Below the pieces are notes generated by a model. The model did no database searches. It was not told the origin of the DNA and saw only the letters and a program-made list of their open reading frames with translations. From the IMG/VR virus record IMGVR_UViG_3300032278_000053, positions 1 to 34,729 of that record: a stretch of DNA of 34,729 nt, one strand, 5' to 3'. The position numbers and the translations under genes were made by a program. Shown piece after piece: positions 15,365-22,736 of the stretch (positions within the stretch are counted from its first letter, which is position 1; the number at the start of each line of letters is the position of its first letter). The stretch is from a virus.

Positions 15365-17358
15365 CAAATAAAGATAAAAACGGAATTCTATTCCCCCATA
15401 TTTTGGCGGCGGGGGCTTTGTGGTGCGCCATTTGGCCCATGGGGTGGTCCGCAGATGTAACCGGAATAAACATTGCGGATACTTCGGGAAATTATGACGG
15501 GACGGTGGAAATTGAACGGGACGGGTCCGACAATATGACATTTAAGGACGGAATCGTTACCGTTGCCAAACCATTGGCGGCATTTGTGGGTGGGTCGGGC
15601 CTGGGGTTCCTCACGGTTGCATCATCGACAGCCACCCACAAAGCGGCGGCAGATTATGAATGTGATGGAACGGCCGACGATGTACAAATCCAGGAAGCCA
15701 TTGACGCCATGCCCAACGGGGGGACCGTCATGTTATCGGAGGGGATTTTTAATCTGGCCGCATCCGTGGACATAAAAGATTTGATTTCCATTAAAGGGAC
15801 CGGGCCAAATGCCACAACCCTAAAAACCACGGCGGCGGACACCCCCGCCCTGGAGATCAACCCCGCGTCCGGGACTTATCAAAATATTGAAATATCGGGA
15901 ATATATTTTGATTCTACCACCCAAACGGCGTCAACGACGGCGGGCGGCGGGATATATAACAATACCGGCCATAATATCAATAATTTGTGGATCCATAACA
16001 ACCGGTTTTCATCGGCGAACGCGAACAACCACGGAATTTATTTCAATAATACCGCCGGAACCCGTGATTTTATATGGATCTATGACAATGTATTTACCGT
16101 GACCGCCGCGTCCCATTGCGTTGGGTTCAATGCGCCGGGGTCTAATATTTTCATCAGGGACAACCAGGTAAATTACAACGCCGCGGCCGCTGGGGCCACC
16201 AACGGCCTGACATTTTGGGAGGATGCCCGTGAAATAGTCATCCAAGGAAACCGAATTGTTTCCATCAACGATAACGCTATCGAATTGGGGACGGCGTCCA
16301 ATGTCCAGATTTTGGGGAATGATATTGACCCCGGGGCAACGGCGGGGGATTCGGCCATTATGATCCGTTGGAATAATGCCCTTGGGGGTTCCAGCACGTC
16401 GGAACAGATAACAATTGTGGGAAATGTAATCCACGACGGCGCGGACGGAATATCAATTGACCGGGACGACACGGACCAACCGGCCCCCAATCACATTATT
16501 ATCACCGCCAACGCATTCCAGGCGATGACCAAAGGGATAGACGCCAGCGCGGCGGATAATGTCCTGGTTTTTGGGAATTCATTTGATACCGTGACAACGC
16601 CCTGGACAGGTGGGACGGTGACATTTCAAAACATGAATATACGGTCCTCAATAGCCACCCTGGACGTGGCTGGCGTTTCCACCCTGGCGGGGACCCTGGA
16701 CGTGGCTGGCGTTTCCACCCTGGACGGAAATGTTTATTTGGGGGACGCGTCCACGGATTTTGTAACTGTAACCGGGAAAATTGACGCCGATTTTTTGCCC
16801 TACGCGTCCGCCAATCCGGTCCTGGGGAATACTTTAAACCGGTGGGAAAGCTCATATATTGATGACATGTCGGGGGGGTCCTTGACCCTGACGGGGGATT
16901 CCACCCTGGGGAATGGGGTGGCGGATACCGCGACGAATAACGGGGAGGCCCGGGGGTGGCCCGTTGTATTTACGGGGGGGGATGATACAAACGTCTGGCC
17001 CGCTTATGTGGTCACCTCACTTTATCTTGACGGCTACGTTATGGGGGATACCATCGGTTTTCAAACGTTGCGGGATGGATCAATTACCGGTCTAGCATTC
17101 CGGGCTGATTGTGAGCATTGTTATAATTACGGAATACAGAGCATTGATCTTTATGTGAACGCGTCGGAGGTTCTTTCTATTGCCTTTGCTGCAAGCAGCG
17201 CATGCCCAGCCCTTGGAATCGTTAATTACCGGACAACCCAAGCGCGGGGGACGGATACATTTTCAGCCGGTGACATTCTCCACATAAAAATAGATTCGAC
17301 AGCCGGGGGGATTCACCTGGATGACTATAATTATCAGATTGAGGTTATTTACGACTAA
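15361..17358 (+). CDS. Tail spike or fibre with beta-helix and signal-like N-terminus
   Basis: A 665-aa protein. Residues 1-35 form a signal-peptide-like segment: basic start (TNKDK), hydrophobic core (ILFPHILAAGALWCAIW) and a possible cleavage site GWSA-D. Next is a right-handed beta-helix of the pectate-lyase-like class, beginning IQEAIDAMPNGGTVMLSEG and continuing through many Asn-rich rungs. Near residues 433-456 there are two 12-residue repeats (TLDVAGVSTLAG and TLDVAGVSTLDG), followed by LPYASANPVLGNTLNRW, a shaft motif common in phage fibres. The C-terminal 130 residues hold paired cysteines. ATG 15361 has AGGGAGGG at 15347-15354. A polysaccharide-binding or depolymerase spike is likely; no catalytic residues were assigned. 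Confidence 0.68.
   Translation: MTNKDKNGILFPHILAAGALWCAIWPMGWSADVTGINIADTSGNYDGTVEIERDGSDNMTFKDGIVTVAKPLAAFVGGSGLGFLTVASSTATHKAAADYECDGTADDVQIQEAIDAMPNGGTVMLSEGIFNLAASVDIKDLISIKGTGPNATTLKTTAADTPALEINPASGTYQNIEISGIYFDSTTQTASTTAGGGIYNNTGHNINNLWIHNNRFSSANANNHGIYFNNTAGTRDFIWIYDNVFTVTAASHCVGFNAPGSNIFIRDNQVNYNAAAAGATNGLTFWEDAREIVIQGNRIVSINDNAIELGTASNVQILGNDIDPGATAGDSAIMIRWNNALGGSSTSEQITIVGNVIHDGADGISIDRDDTDQPAPNHIIITANAFQAMTKGIDASAADNVLVFGNSFDTVTTPWTGGTVTFQNMNIRSSIATLDVAGVSTLAGTLDVAGVSTLDGNVYLGDASTDFVTVTGKIDADFLPYASANPVLGNTLNRWESSYIDDMSGGSLTLTGDSTLGNGVADTATNNGEARGWPVVFTGGDDTNVWPAYVVTSLYLDGYVMGDTIGFQTLRDGSITGLAFRADCEHCYNYGIQSIDLYVNASEVLSIAFAASSACPALGIVNYRTTQARGTDTFSAGDILHIKIDSTAGGIHLDDYNYQIEVIYD
16657..16728 (+). 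repeat. Two 36-bp tandem units in the spike gene
   Basis: Units begin at 16657 and 16693; the first 31 bases of each are identical. They encode the repeated 12-residue shaft element TLDVAGVSTL(A/D)G. Near-perfect identity at the DNA level suggests recent duplication. Confidence 0.8.
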
Positions 17359-17382
17359 AAGGGGGGGAGGATAATTAGGGCC

Positions 17383-18030
17383 ATGGCATCAGGGCAAACA
17401 GTCCCGGCGGGTTTCTATGTCAGTAATTCCAAAAATGAGTCCACGTTTTACGCGGATAAAAATGGCGGTTTTTATTTTCGCGACAAATTAGAAACAGGCC
17501 AGAAATGGGTCAAAACTGATAAATGGAATTTTGACCACCTTTGTACTGTCCAAACAGTAGACGCCACCCAAGGCGCGGATATTTCAATGGATGACCATGA
17601 CGGGCGGGGCCTGGAAATTAAGGTGTCCGCCCAAATAGGCGCATCCATCACAGATGTTATTAAATGGCATTACATCAACCCAGACGGGAATCAGGCCACT
17701 TTGTGGGCCGGTCCATCCGTTGGGGTCGGGGAGGGGATCAGCGCGGATTGTGGGGTCTGGTATGACAAGGACGGGGATATCCACGTTAAAATAACCAGCA
17801 GCGGGGTTATCCCTCATTTATGTTTTGGCGCAAATCTTGTCATAAATCCCCGAACGGTCCAAAGCGCGGAAAAATCATTGACCAAACCAACGGCGCAAGA
17901 CAAAGCATTTTCCACCGGGTTAATGGAAGGGGTGACCGGCGGGATTGTGACCACGCCCCCCCCCGTTGTGACCGGTGCGGTTGCAACCGTCCACAAGGTG
18001 GCCAATAAGGTATGGAGTTGGATAAAATAA
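17383..18030 (+). CDS. Putative fibre accessory protein, unknown
   Basis: A 215-aa protein. The first 60 residues read as a beta domain (FYVSNSKNESTFYADKNGGF), and the centre carries DDHDGRGLEIKVSAQIG and GVWYDKDGDIHVKITSSG. The last 45 residues are different: a Thr/Pro/Val-rich linker (GGIVTTPPPVVTGAVATVHK) ending in the amphipathic VANKVWSWIK, which could insert into or lie on a membrane or bind the spike. ATG 17383 is preceded by both GGGGGGGAGG and TTAGGG. It lies between the spike and another exported protein. I do not recognise the family. Confidence 0.55.
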   Translation: MASGQTVPAGFYVSNSKNESTFYADKNGGFYFRDKLETGQKWVKTDKWNFDHLCTVQTVDATQGADISMDDHDGRGLEIKVSAQIGASITDVIKWHYINPDGNQATLWAGPSVGVGEGISADCGVWYDKDGDIHVKITSSGVIPHLCFGANLVINPRTVQSAEKSLTKPTAQDKAFSTGLMEGVTGGIVTTPPPVVTGAVATVHKVANKVWSWIK

Positions 18031-18049
18031 TTATAAAAAGGGGAAAAAA

Positions 18050-18523
18050 ATGAGGAATATATTGAATGGGGCGGCCTTGTTTTGGGCCGTGATGCCTGGC
18101 GTTTGGGCTGAAAATATAACGATTGATACAAAATTGCACGGGATTTCTGTGGAAATTGAGGATTCATATTCAACCGGAACATATAGTATGGCAATCGGTG
18201 ACGGGGTGACAACCAGGACAGCCCTGGCCGTCCAGGGAACTGGCGAAACTGTCCGGGCAGAATACAAGGATATACCCCTGGCGGGCGGCGAATTTGTCCT
18301 AATAATTGAAACCAACCCCGGGGGCGCTACATTCCGCCAGGGCGTGGAATTCCATGACCTGATTGATTTACAAAAGGGATTAAAGGCCGCAATCATGGAG
18401 GAAATTGACCCGGACGACCAAGTCCAATTTATGGAATCCATGCGCCGGGTAATTGGGCGGTTATTGTTTAACCGAACCACCACGGAAATCCAGGCGCGTC
18501 AAACGTCTATAATTGAGTTTTAA
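18050..18523 (+). CDS. Small exported protein with signal peptide, unknown
   Basis: A 157-aa protein whose first 20 residues form a convincing Sec signal peptide: MRNILNGAALFWAVMPGVWA, then ENIT, with a VWA-E cleavage site. The mature part begins with strands (DTKLHGISVEIED, AEYKDIPLAGGEFVLIIE) and ends in a helical stretch (LIDLQKGLKAAIMEEIDPDD and on). The signal resembles that of the spike two genes upstream in its Trp-rich h-region and its placement. AAGGGG precedes ATG 18050. A periplasmic or surface role in infected cells is inferred; a superinfection-exclusion role is possible but has no motif support. Confidence 0.6.
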   Translation: MRNILNGAALFWAVMPGVWAENITIDTKLHGISVEIEDSYSTGTYSMAIGDGVTTRTALAVQGTGETVRAEYKDIPLAGGEFVLIIETNPGGATFRQGVEFHDLIDLQKGLKAAIMEEIDPDDQVQFMESMRRVIGRLLFNRTTTEIQARQTSIIEF

Positions 18524-18533
18524 GGCCCTAAAA

Positions 18534-18797
18534 ATGCCGGACATGAAAACGGGCGCTTGGAAAATAGCGCCAAACAGGGAAAACCTGATTTGGTGGATTG
18601 TCGCCCTATTGTTTGGGGGGACCAACGGGTTTTCACTTTTTAATGATGCCGTCCAAACGAAAGAAAAATCCGGGTTGGAATCACGGGTGGAAAACCTGGA
18701 AGATTACCGGCGGCGGATTATTGAAACAGACCATGACAGGTTGATCGTGATGGAAAACGAAATCCGGCAATTATGGCGGATATCTGAAAACGAATAA
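18534..18797 (+). CDS. Single-pass membrane protein with coiled coil (lysis candidate)
   Basis: An 87-aa protein with one membrane segment at about residues 19-36 (NLIWWIVALLFGGTNGFSLF) followed by a coiled-coil tail (SGLESRVENLEDYRRR and IVMENEIRQLWRI). The topology, short cytoplasmic N-terminus and long coiled tail, is like an inner-membrane spanin or a small holin. ATG 18534 follows TAAGGCC; an in-frame TTG at 18513 lies inside the previous gene and is less likely. It opens a cassette that includes a second membrane protein, a lipoprotein and an endolysin. Whether it is holin or spanin cannot be decided from sequence alone. Confidence 0.6.
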   Translation: MPDMKTGAWKIAPNRENLIWWIVALLFGGTNGFSLFNDAVQTKEKSGLESRVENLEDYRRRIIETDHDRLIVMENEIRQLWRISENE

Positions 18798-18815
18798 TGG
18801 AAAAACAAAACAACA

Positions 18816-19364
18816 ATGGACAAGCCACCAACCGCCACCAATGAACAGCGTTTAACGCGCCTGGAAACTCAATTTTCCCAAATGGTTGAAAAAATTGATG
18901 ATCTGGTGGGCGCATATCGGGAGGATATGGTTGAACTTAAAACCGCGTTAAAAGACGAAACCCGCGAAATAAACAAAGCCATCAAGGCCCTGGTGATGGG
19001 CAAACAAATATCATGGCCCCTAATCATTGCCCTGGCAAGTTTCGCGGTTGGTTTTTTGATGATGTTTGGGGCGGCATTCGCAACCCTGGCGGGGCTAGGC
19101 CATTTATATGTCAAAACGCAGGTGGACCCCTTGCGGGATGCCCTGGCAAGTTATCCCCAGGACACCATCCAGGCGGAAAATATACAAGACGCAGGGATCC
19201 GGATGGCATTGACCGCCCAGGCCCGGGACCTGGTGTTGGTAAACCAGGCCCAAAACGGCGGCCCCTTGGATTTTGGGGCGCTGCCCCCCCTGGACCTGTC
19301 AATTTTGGACCCCCTAATTTTAAGTTTTCCAAACGGCGCCATCCAAAACAAGCCGGGAGGTTGA
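18816..19364 (+). CDS. Coiled-coil membrane protein (holin or spanin candidate)
   Basis: A 182-aa protein. Residues 10-65 are an amphipathic coiled coil (RLTRLETQFSQMVEKIDDLV and on). Residues about 66-97 form one long or two closely packed membrane helices (WPLIIALASFAVGFLMMFGA, then AFATLAGLGHLYV). The remaining 85 residues are Pro/Leu/Asp-rich (GALPPLDLSILDPLILSFPN). It lies between another membrane protein and a lipoprotein in the lysis-like cassette. The ribosome site is weak. It could be a holin with a large soluble head or part of a spanin pair with the lipoprotein downstream. Confidence 0.55.
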   Translation: MDKPPTATNEQRLTRLETQFSQMVEKIDDLVGAYREDMVELKTALKDETREINKAIKALVMGKQISWPLIIALASFAVGFLMMFGAAFATLAGLGHLYVKTQVDPLRDALASYPQDTIQAENIQDAGIRMALTAQARDLVLVNQAQNGGPLDFGALPPLDLSILDPLILSFPNGAIQNKPGG

Positions 19365-19368
19365 CCAA

Positions 19369-19599
19369 ATGAAAATCATTTTTCCCTTATTTTTTGCCCT
19401 GTTATCCCTGGGGGTGGGGGGGTGCGCCCGGTCAACTATCGAAAAAGGTACATTTCGCGCGACCTCAACCCGTTGGTTTTGGTCAACGGAAGGGTTTTCG
19501 GCGACTTACGACCCCAAAACCGGAATATACAGGGTGAGCCTGGGCCACACCGGCCAGGACCTTGAAAAATTAATCCAATTATTGAGGGCGGCAAAATGA
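19369..19599 (+). CDS. Lipoprotein, outer spanin candidate
   Basis: A 76-aa protein with a type II signal: MKIIFPLFFALLSLGVGG followed by Cys19 (lipobox VGGC). The mature part is short and has Arg/Trp-rich and beta-prone stretches (TRWFWSTEGFSATYDPKTGI), ending in a small helix LEKLIQLLRAAK. Outer-membrane spanins are small lipoproteins found near holin and endolysin genes, which fits, but the proline-rich character of many outer spanins is absent. It overlaps the next gene by four bases (ATGA), supporting co-expression with the lysis cassette. Confidence 0.6.
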   Translation: MKIIFPLFFALLSLGVGGCARSTIEKGTFRATSTRWFWSTEGFSATYDPKTGIYRVSLGHTGQDLEKLIQLLRAAK

Positions 19600-20027
19600 C
19601 CGAAACAAAACCAACAACGGATCAGGAACACATCACCAAATATATTTCCAGACACGTCCGGAAGGCTGACGTCGCGGCGTTTTGGGATGTCTATTCTTGG
19701 GTTTCCCAAAAATATCCAATGTTTAAATTCGATGGGGCCAGCCGTTTCCCCGATGGCCGCGGGAAGCGCGGGATGGGGTTGGTTTGGCTTGTGCATGATA
19801 TCGGATATTTTTTGGGTGGAAAACCAATTGCCCGGCGGAAAATTGACAGAATCGCAACGGATATGTTATCCCATCGGGGGCGGTGGTTTATCGCGGCGTT
19901 GGTCCTTTTTGGTTTGATGATCGGCCCCAAGTTATTCCGGAAAACGCGCCGCCGGTTTACCCACCGGACGGACGGAAAATCCTGGACAACTGAAACCCCC
20001 AAGGAAATAAAGGAAAAATTTAAATGA
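19596..20027 (+). CDS. DUF1353-like protein with membrane segment
   Basis: A 143-aa protein. The segment FDGASRFPDG, then VWLVHDIGYFLGGKPIARRK and IDRIATDML, follows the pattern of phage DUF1353 proteins (Asp-Ser/Pro motif, a hydrophobic-His-Asp-aromatic motif and a later Arg/Asp). It is extended by one membrane helix (RWFIAALVLFGLMIG) and a basic tail ending KEIKEKFK. The start ATG 19596 overlaps the lipoprotein stop and the end overlaps the endolysin start (ATGA), so the three are translationally coupled. The function of DUF1353 is unknown. Membrane anchoring beside the endolysin hints at a lysis role. Confidence 0.5.
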   Translation: MTETKPTTDQEHITKYISRHVRKADVAAFWDVYSWVSQKYPMFKFDGASRFPDGRGKRGMGLVWLVHDIGYFLGGKPIARRKIDRIATDMLSHRGRWFIAALVLFGLMIGPKLFRKTRRRFTHRTDGKSWTTETPKEIKEKFK

Positions 20028-20494
20028 GGACCCCAGGACCACAGGACCCAGGGGATTTAATTTTGGCCCCGGGTTTGAAATATTACGAAATACGTTGTAA
20101 AACAACCAAATCCGGGGGGGTCACCAGTGATGTTTTGGCCGCATGGTCCATCGTGCGCGACGAAATAAACCGGCCGATTGATATAATATCCGGTTACCGT
20201 TCCATAGATCATCAAAAAAAAATGATGGAAAGCGGGGTCAAAACCCGCCTGGATTCGTGGCACACCCACGGAATGGCCCTTGACCTGGACCCCGTAAGTT
20301 TGGGAAAGCGTGGGTATAATCTTTATAATTTGGAGGCGTTGCGCTTATTCTACCGCGCCGGTTTCAAAGGTTTAATATACGGAAATGGTCGTTTCCATTG
20401 TGATGTCCGGCCCATGGTGTTTATTGGGACCTATGACCAGGACGGCACCGTCCGCCCTGTGGAATCAATTATGGAATTAATGGGGGGGGTTTGA
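20024..20494 (+). CDS. Endolysin, M15 zinc peptidase
   Basis: A 156-aa M15-family (DUF882 or D-Ala-D-Ala/L-Ala-D-Glu peptidase-like) enzyme that would cut peptide cross-links of peptidoglycan. Signature motifs are all visible: SGYRS at 56-60, SWHTHGMALD at 78-87 with zinc ligands His80 and Asp87, and FHCDVR with His125. The size suits a single-domain phage endolysin. No signal peptide is present, so release would require the neighbouring holin candidates. It overlaps the upstream DUF1353-like gene by four bases and is followed two bases later by a large tail gene, an unusual neighbour for an endolysin. A tail-associated lysin is the alternative. Confidence 0.86.
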   Translation: MRTPGPQDPGDLILAPGLKYYEIRCKTTKSGGVTSDVLAAWSIVRDEINRPIDIISGYRSIDHQKKMMESGVKTRLDSWHTHGMALDLDPVSLGKRGYNLYNLEALRLFYRAGFKGLIYGNGRFHCDVRPMVFIGTYDQDGTVRPVESIMELMGGV

Positions 20495-20495
20495 T

Positions 20496-22736
20496 ATGGC
20501 ATTGACCGCCGCCCAAACGCGCCAGGTGACCACATATGAGAACCGGCGCCCGGTCGTTGAATATCGTGCAAATTGGAATGATGAGTGGTCCATTGCCAAA
20601 TATTTGACACCCATCAGGGGGGCCTGGATGGCCGCCCCGTCCAGGTCGGAAATGCAATTCCGCTTTGAATACGGAGACATCAAACGGGAGGACCACCCCG
20701 CCGAATTTTTGAGATATGGCCCTTATGCCCTTAAAAATAATTATATCCGCGTACAGATGACCACGCCCGCGGGGCGCCGGACATTATGGACCGGACTGAT
20801 CACGGATGAATCATTTGACGCATTCGGAACCGTGGACGGCGTGACAGGTAACCAGTTAATAACCGCCAGGGGCCTGGAAACGCTTTTGGACATGGTGGTT
20901 ATTGATAAGGGATGGATTAAATCAGGGGATGATATCGGGGCCAGCGGCCAGGAAATTGGAAGTATCCCGAAATTTAACCGCCTGGACCGTTATGGGGACA
21001 GCATCCTGGGAAATCGGACCGCCAGCGTGGATTCAACTTATGGGGTCCACATGTTTTCATCAGATTCCGCGGTTTGGTCAAATCTTGACATTATTAACCA
21101 TTTGTTCAGATTTTTCCAGCCGGCGGGGATCACCTTGGGATTATCAGGGGAGTCTGAATTATTGGGAAATATTACATTGCCCCACGATTTGGACGGGTTG
21201 ACATTGCGGGAATGCTTGATCCGTTTAGTTGACCGTCACCGGGGCCTTGGGTGGTGCGTACGTATGGCCGGGGCCGAACCGTCCATCCATATTTTTTCCA
21301 CATTCGGCCGCCCCATTTATGTGTCCAATACCGTATTTTTCCCGCCAAACCCGGAGCGCTTCCAGTACGTCGTTGATACCCTGGTTGACCTAAAAAGGGC
21401 GGTGGTGCAGTTGCACAATTCCCAAAAATTTGATCGGGTCATTGTCAACGGTGACCTGGCGGAGGTAGCCCTGACCCTGTCCCATGCTGAGGGATCATTG
21501 ACCCGCGGGTGGGAGTTATCAAATGAATATGACTACATGAGGGAGGATATAGGCAGCCAGGACACATCTGACGCCCTACTAAATGACGAAGCCCGGCGGG
21601 CGGACCGATTCCTGGCAGTTTACCAAGATCATGTCCTTAATCCGCTATGGGATGGGTATTCCGGGGACGGGACCAAACCCGATTTGGTGGACCGTTACAT
21701 TGCCGTCCCGAAAATCCAGGATGATGGGACGGTGGACGCGTCCCAAAAAGTTCCAATATTTATTTTTGGGCGGACGTTGTTGAGAAATATTCCTTTCAAG
21801 GCCACGGATTCCAATGAATTCCTGGCCCCCATCGCATTTATTCCGGACCCTGAGAATTCCGGAAAGTATATCCAGGTGGACCAGGTGGGGGATAATGTGG
21901 ACCGGCCAACCGCAACCGTCCGGGTCCTGGATGACCAAATGGGGGTCCGGATCCGGTCCAAAATAAATCATATTTTTGGGAAAAATTGGTTTGATATCGG
22001 GGTGCCGCCATCCCCCCCGGCGCCGTCCTACGCGTCCAATCATTCCGTTGTCTATGATTATACGGACTTATTTATTACAGCCATGATTCAATTGGACCAG
22101 CGGGTCCGCGTAGTCCGGCAAATATCAGGGACGCCCGGGGAGGCGCTCAAAACGTTATATATTCAGGTTGATGGGGCAAAACTCCAATATATTGTCCCGA
22201 CAACCACCTACAAAATAAACCAGGGGGACCTGGTGACACACGCCGGGGGAACCATCCGAAACGATAACGGGCGCCTGAATCTCATCGCCGGATTGGCCGC
22301 GGCCTGGTATGCGATCCCGCGATCATCCATTGAGTTGACATATTCCGGACTTATACAGGGGGGGAATGTGGGCGAATATATCGAATCCATATCATCGGGG
22401 TGGCAAGTCCAAAACGTTGGGACGCCCGTGACGGGGATAGCCTGGGATTTTTCGGCGGCCAATCCAACAACTAAAATAAAAACAGGGTATTGGGAACTGG
22501 ACGCCGCCCGCGTTTTTGACATGCCGGGGCATCATACCCCGCGCCAGATTGCCCGCGACATCCGCCAGGTATCCCGGGAGGTCCAAACCCTAAAGGAAAG
22601 GACCCAACGATTACCGGACAGGGAACCACCTGTCCAAACCGCGTCAACGTCATCGGGGACCGCATTATTTCCACCCCATTCCCATAATGGATATTATGAT
22701 GGCGGATGGGCGTTTGGATATTCTGGCGGATTTTAA
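20496..22736 (+). CDS. Tail hub or baseplate-like protein, HxH C-terminus
   Basis: A 746-aa protein. The N-terminal 300 residues have a hub-like character: RYGPYALKNNYIRVQMTTPA, RTLWTGLITDESFD and a later NQLITARGLETLLDMVV, patterns seen in hub proteins of the gp27/gpD type. Near residues 680-710 is a helical segment (RQIARDIRQVSREVQTLKER), then a Pro/Thr linker and a C-terminus with H728-S-H730 followed by NGYYDGGWAFGYSGGF, a metal-binding HxH motif used in trimeric phage tips. The ribosome site is the G-run before ATG 20496. Its place after the endolysin but before the giant tip gene is unusual. Confidence 0.55.
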   Translation: MALTAAQTRQVTTYENRRPVVEYRANWNDEWSIAKYLTPIRGAWMAAPSRSEMQFRFEYGDIKREDHPAEFLRYGPYALKNNYIRVQMTTPAGRRTLWTGLITDESFDAFGTVDGVTGNQLITARGLETLLDMVVIDKGWIKSGDDIGASGQEIGSIPKFNRLDRYGDSILGNRTASVDSTYGVHMFSSDSAVWSNLDIINHLFRFFQPAGITLGLSGESELLGNITLPHDLDGLTLRECLIRLVDRHRGLGWCVRMAGAEPSIHIFSTFGRPIYVSNTVFFPPNPERFQYVVDTLVDLKRAVVQLHNSQKFDRVIVNGDLAEVALTLSHAEGSLTRGWELSNEYDYMREDIGSQDTSDALLNDEARRADRFLAVYQDHVLNPLWDGYSGDGTKPDLVDRYIAVPKIQDDGTVDASQKVPIFIFGRTLLRNIPFKATDSNEFLAPIAFIPDPENSGKYIQVDQVGDNVDRPTATVRVLDDQMGVRIRSKINHIFGKNWFDIGVPPSPPAPSYASNHSVVYDYTDLFITAMIQLDQRVRVVRQISGTPGEALKTLYIQVDGAKLQYIVPTTTYKINQGDLVTHAGGTIRNDNGRLNLIAGLAAAWYAIPRSSIELTYSGLIQGGNVGEYIESISSGWQVQNVGTPVTGIAWDFSAANPTTKIKTGYWELDAARVFDMPGHHTPRQIARDIRQVSREVQTLKERTQRLPDREPPVQTASTSSGTALFPPHSHNGYYDGGWAFGYSGGF

